Shown piece by piece: positions 4,451 through 6,037 of a stretch of 6,037 nucleotides of DNA. The number at the start of each line of letters is the position of its first letter. Positions within the stretch are counted from its first letter, which is position 1. The notes under the pieces were generated by a model, which saw nothing but the letters and a program-made list of their open reading frames with translations, made no database searches and was not told the DNA's origin. Source of the DNA: Thiomargarita sp. (GTDB lineage Bacteria; Pseudomonadota; Gammaproteobacteria; Beggiatoales; Beggiatoaceae). The translations under genes were made by a program, and so were the position numbers. The stretch is taken from assembly GCA_030635005.1 (NCBI GenBank), contig DAOVZS010000129.1, positions 1 through 6,037 of the forward strand. The letters run 5' to 3'.

Positions 4451-6037
4451 ATGAAAAACAGTGTTTCTCAATTACGCAAAAGTTTTTTAGATTATTTTGA
4501 GTCTAAAGGACATAAAACAGTTGCGAGCAGCCCTTTAGTACCTGCGAATGACCCCAGTTTATTATTTACTAATGCAGGTATGGTGCAATTTAAGGAAACT
4601 TTTTTGGGGCTTGAATCACGTAGCTATACACGGGCGACTACCTGTCAACGCTGCGTACGTGCTGGGGGAAAGCATAATGATTTAGAAAATGTCGGATATA
4701 CTGCACGTCATCACACATTTTTTGAAATGCTGGGTAATTTCAGTTTTTGTGAATATTTTAAACGTGAGGCGATTCAATTTTCTTGGGAATTTTTAACGGT
4801 TATTCTTAAATTACCCCCAGAAAAATTGTGGATTACGATTTATGAAAATGACAATGAAGCAGCCGATATTTGGTTAAAAGAAATCAAAGTCGATCCCAAT
4901 CGTTTTTCCCGTTGCGGTGAAAAAGACAATTTTTGGTCAATGGGCGATACAGGACCTTGTGGACCTTGCTCAGAAATTTTTTATGATCATGGTACTGATA
5001 TTGTAGGTGGACCACCGGGATCACCTGATGAGGATGGAGATCGTTATATTGAGATTTGGAATCTCGTTTTTATGCAATATAATCGTGATGCCTCTGGACA
5101 TTTAACGCTATTGCCTAAACCTTCGGTAGATACAGGTATGGGTTTAGAACGACTGGCAGCTGTGATGCAAGGCGTACATACTAATTATGATATTGATTTA
5201 TTTCAAGCACTCATTAAAACGATTGCTAATTTAGCAGAATGCAAGGATTTACATCATAAATCCTTACGTGTGATTGCGGATCATATCCGTGCCTGTACTT
5301 TTTTAGTCATCGATGGGATTGTGCCTTCTAATGAAGGACGGGGTTATGTGTTACGACGCATTATTCGACGAGCGATTCGACATGGACACAAATTAGGATT
5401 CCGTGAACCCTTCTTTTATCGCTTAGTCAGTGCAGTAGAAGTACAAATGGGCACTGCTTATCCTGACATCACTCAAAATAAGTCCTTAATTCAACGTCTC
5501 TTAAAACAAGAAGAAGAACGTTTTGATCTCACTTTAGATCGGGGCATGCGTTTATTAGATAACGCGATGAGTGCATTATCTAGCAAAACTATCTCAGGGG
5601 ATATCATCTTTGAGTTATTTGCAACGTATGGTTTTCCTGCTGATTTAACTGCGGATATTGCACGTGAACGGGGTTTAAATGTGGATATGGCTGATTTTAA
5701 TCAGAAATTAGCACTTCACAAAAAGATTAGTCAAACCGCTCAATTTGATATTAGCATAACCACTCAATTTAATCAGAGCATTCAATATATTAGTAAATTT
5801 ACGGGTTATGAGCAAGATAATGATCACAGTGCCGTACTCGCTTTATTTGCAGAAGGTGCGTTAGTAGCGGACTTAAATACGGGGCAAGAAGGGGGCGTGA
5901 TTTTAGAACAAACGCCTTTTTATGCCGATTCAGGCGGGCAAGTAGGGGATACAGGATTTTTAAAACTGGGAGAATGTATCTTTCAGGTTAAAAAGACCCA
6001 AAAAATGGGAAAAGCACATCTCCATTTAGGCAAAGTC
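4451..6037 (+). CDS. alaS: Alanyl-tRNA synthetase, N-terminal 529 residues (cut by window edge)
   Basis: Class II aminoacyl-tRNA synthetase charging tRNA-Ala; about 60% of the usual ~875 residues are present, open to the right edge. The catalytic domain (about 1-240) shows motif 1 around LLFTNAGMVQF (37-47), motif 2 RATTCQRCVRAGGKHND (61-77), FFEMLGNFSF (90-99), GDTGPCGPCSEIFYDHG (165-181) and motif 3 GMGLERLAAV (229-238). The tRNA-recognition domain follows (about 245-420): SLRVIADHIR (271-280), VPSNEGRGYVLRRIIRRA (291-308) and ATYGFPADLTAD (391-402). The beta-barrel of the editing region begins near 455 with TPFYADSGGQVGDTG (488-502); the zinc-binding editing site lies outside the window. 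Asn294 aligns with E. coli Asn303, but the position aligning with Asp400 is Ala391. There is no clear Shine-Dalgarno sequence; spacing to recX suggests a shared transcript. Confidence 0.98.
   Translation, partial: MKNSVSQLRKSFLDYFESKGHKTVASSPLVPANDPSLLFTNAGMVQFKETFLGLESRSYTRATTCQRCVRAGGKHNDLENVGYTARHHTFFEMLGNFSFCEYFKREAIQFSWEFLTVILKLPPEKLWITIYENDNEAADIWLKEIKVDPNRFSRCGEKDNFWSMGDTGPCGPCSEIFYDHGTDIVGGPPGSPDEDGDRYIEIWNLVFMQYNRDASGHLTLLPKPSVDTGMGLERLAAVMQGVHTNYDIDLFQALIKTIANLAECKDLHHKSLRVIADHIRACTFLVIDGIVPSNEGRGYVLRRIIRRAIRHGHKLGFREPFFYRLVSAVEVQMGTAYPDITQNKSLIQRLLKQEEERFDLTLDRGMRLLDNAMSALSSKTISGDIIFELFATYGFPADLTADIARERGLNVDMADFNQKLALHKKISQTAQFDISITTQFNQSIQYISKFTGYEQDNDHSAVLALFAEGALVADLNTGQEGGVILEQTPFYADSGGQVGDTGFLKLGECIFQVKKTQKMGKAHLHLGKV
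5735..5781 (+). repeat. Imperfect 24-bp tandem repeat inside alaS
   Basis: The segment 5735-5757 recurs at 5759-5781 with 18 of 23 positions identical, offset by exactly 24 bases (eight codons). It encodes TAQFDISI followed by TTQFNQSI (residues 429-444) in the linker between the tRNA-recognition domain and the beta-barrel. The linker has nearly the same length as in E. coli AlaS, so this need not be an added insertion. Confidence 0.45.

Overview
This window is AT-rich chromosomal DNA, most likely from a gammaproteobacterium. The recA-recX-alaS order is the one familiar from E. coli and its relatives, and the protein sequences read as proteobacterial. A low-GC lineage (Thiotrichales/Beggiatoa-like or Legionellales-like) fits the base composition, but the window does not settle the family.

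Layout. Two transcription units diverge from about 2713-2846. Leftward (minus strand) run folC (folate polyglutamylation), then an intrinsic terminator, then a YhcC-family radical SAM gene, then a HicB-like/HicA-like antitoxin-toxin pair whose toxin is cut by the left edge. Rightward (plus strand) run recA, an intrinsic terminator, recX, and the first 529 codons of alaS, which is cut by the right edge. No stretch longer than about 135 bases lacks a gene.

How the genes relate. RecA is the recombinase and SOS co-protease, and RecX restrains RecA filaments. The recA terminator followed closely by recX suggests that recX is made by readthrough at a low ratio to recA, as in E. coli. alaS follows recX by 10 bases and is probably co-transcribed. 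FolC and YhcC are housekeeping or RNA-modification type genes. The HicBA-like pair is an accessory module with its own predicted promoter.

The most interesting signals are mostly regulatory. The recA promoter has a perfect -10, helically phased A-tracts directly upstream, and a perfect 19-bp palindrome on the start site that also lies within a predicted divergent folC promoter. The same ATGTA-N7-TACAT core recurs upstream of the yhcC-like gene, so one unknown regulator may bind both; no E. coli-type LexA box is visible at recA. At protein level, RecA has a lysine-rich tail instead of an acidic one. AlaS has Ala at the position I align with E. coli Asp400, one of the two residues that read the G3:U70 pair of tRNA-Ala. 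I see no clearly new multi-gene system; the shared palindrome is the best lead.
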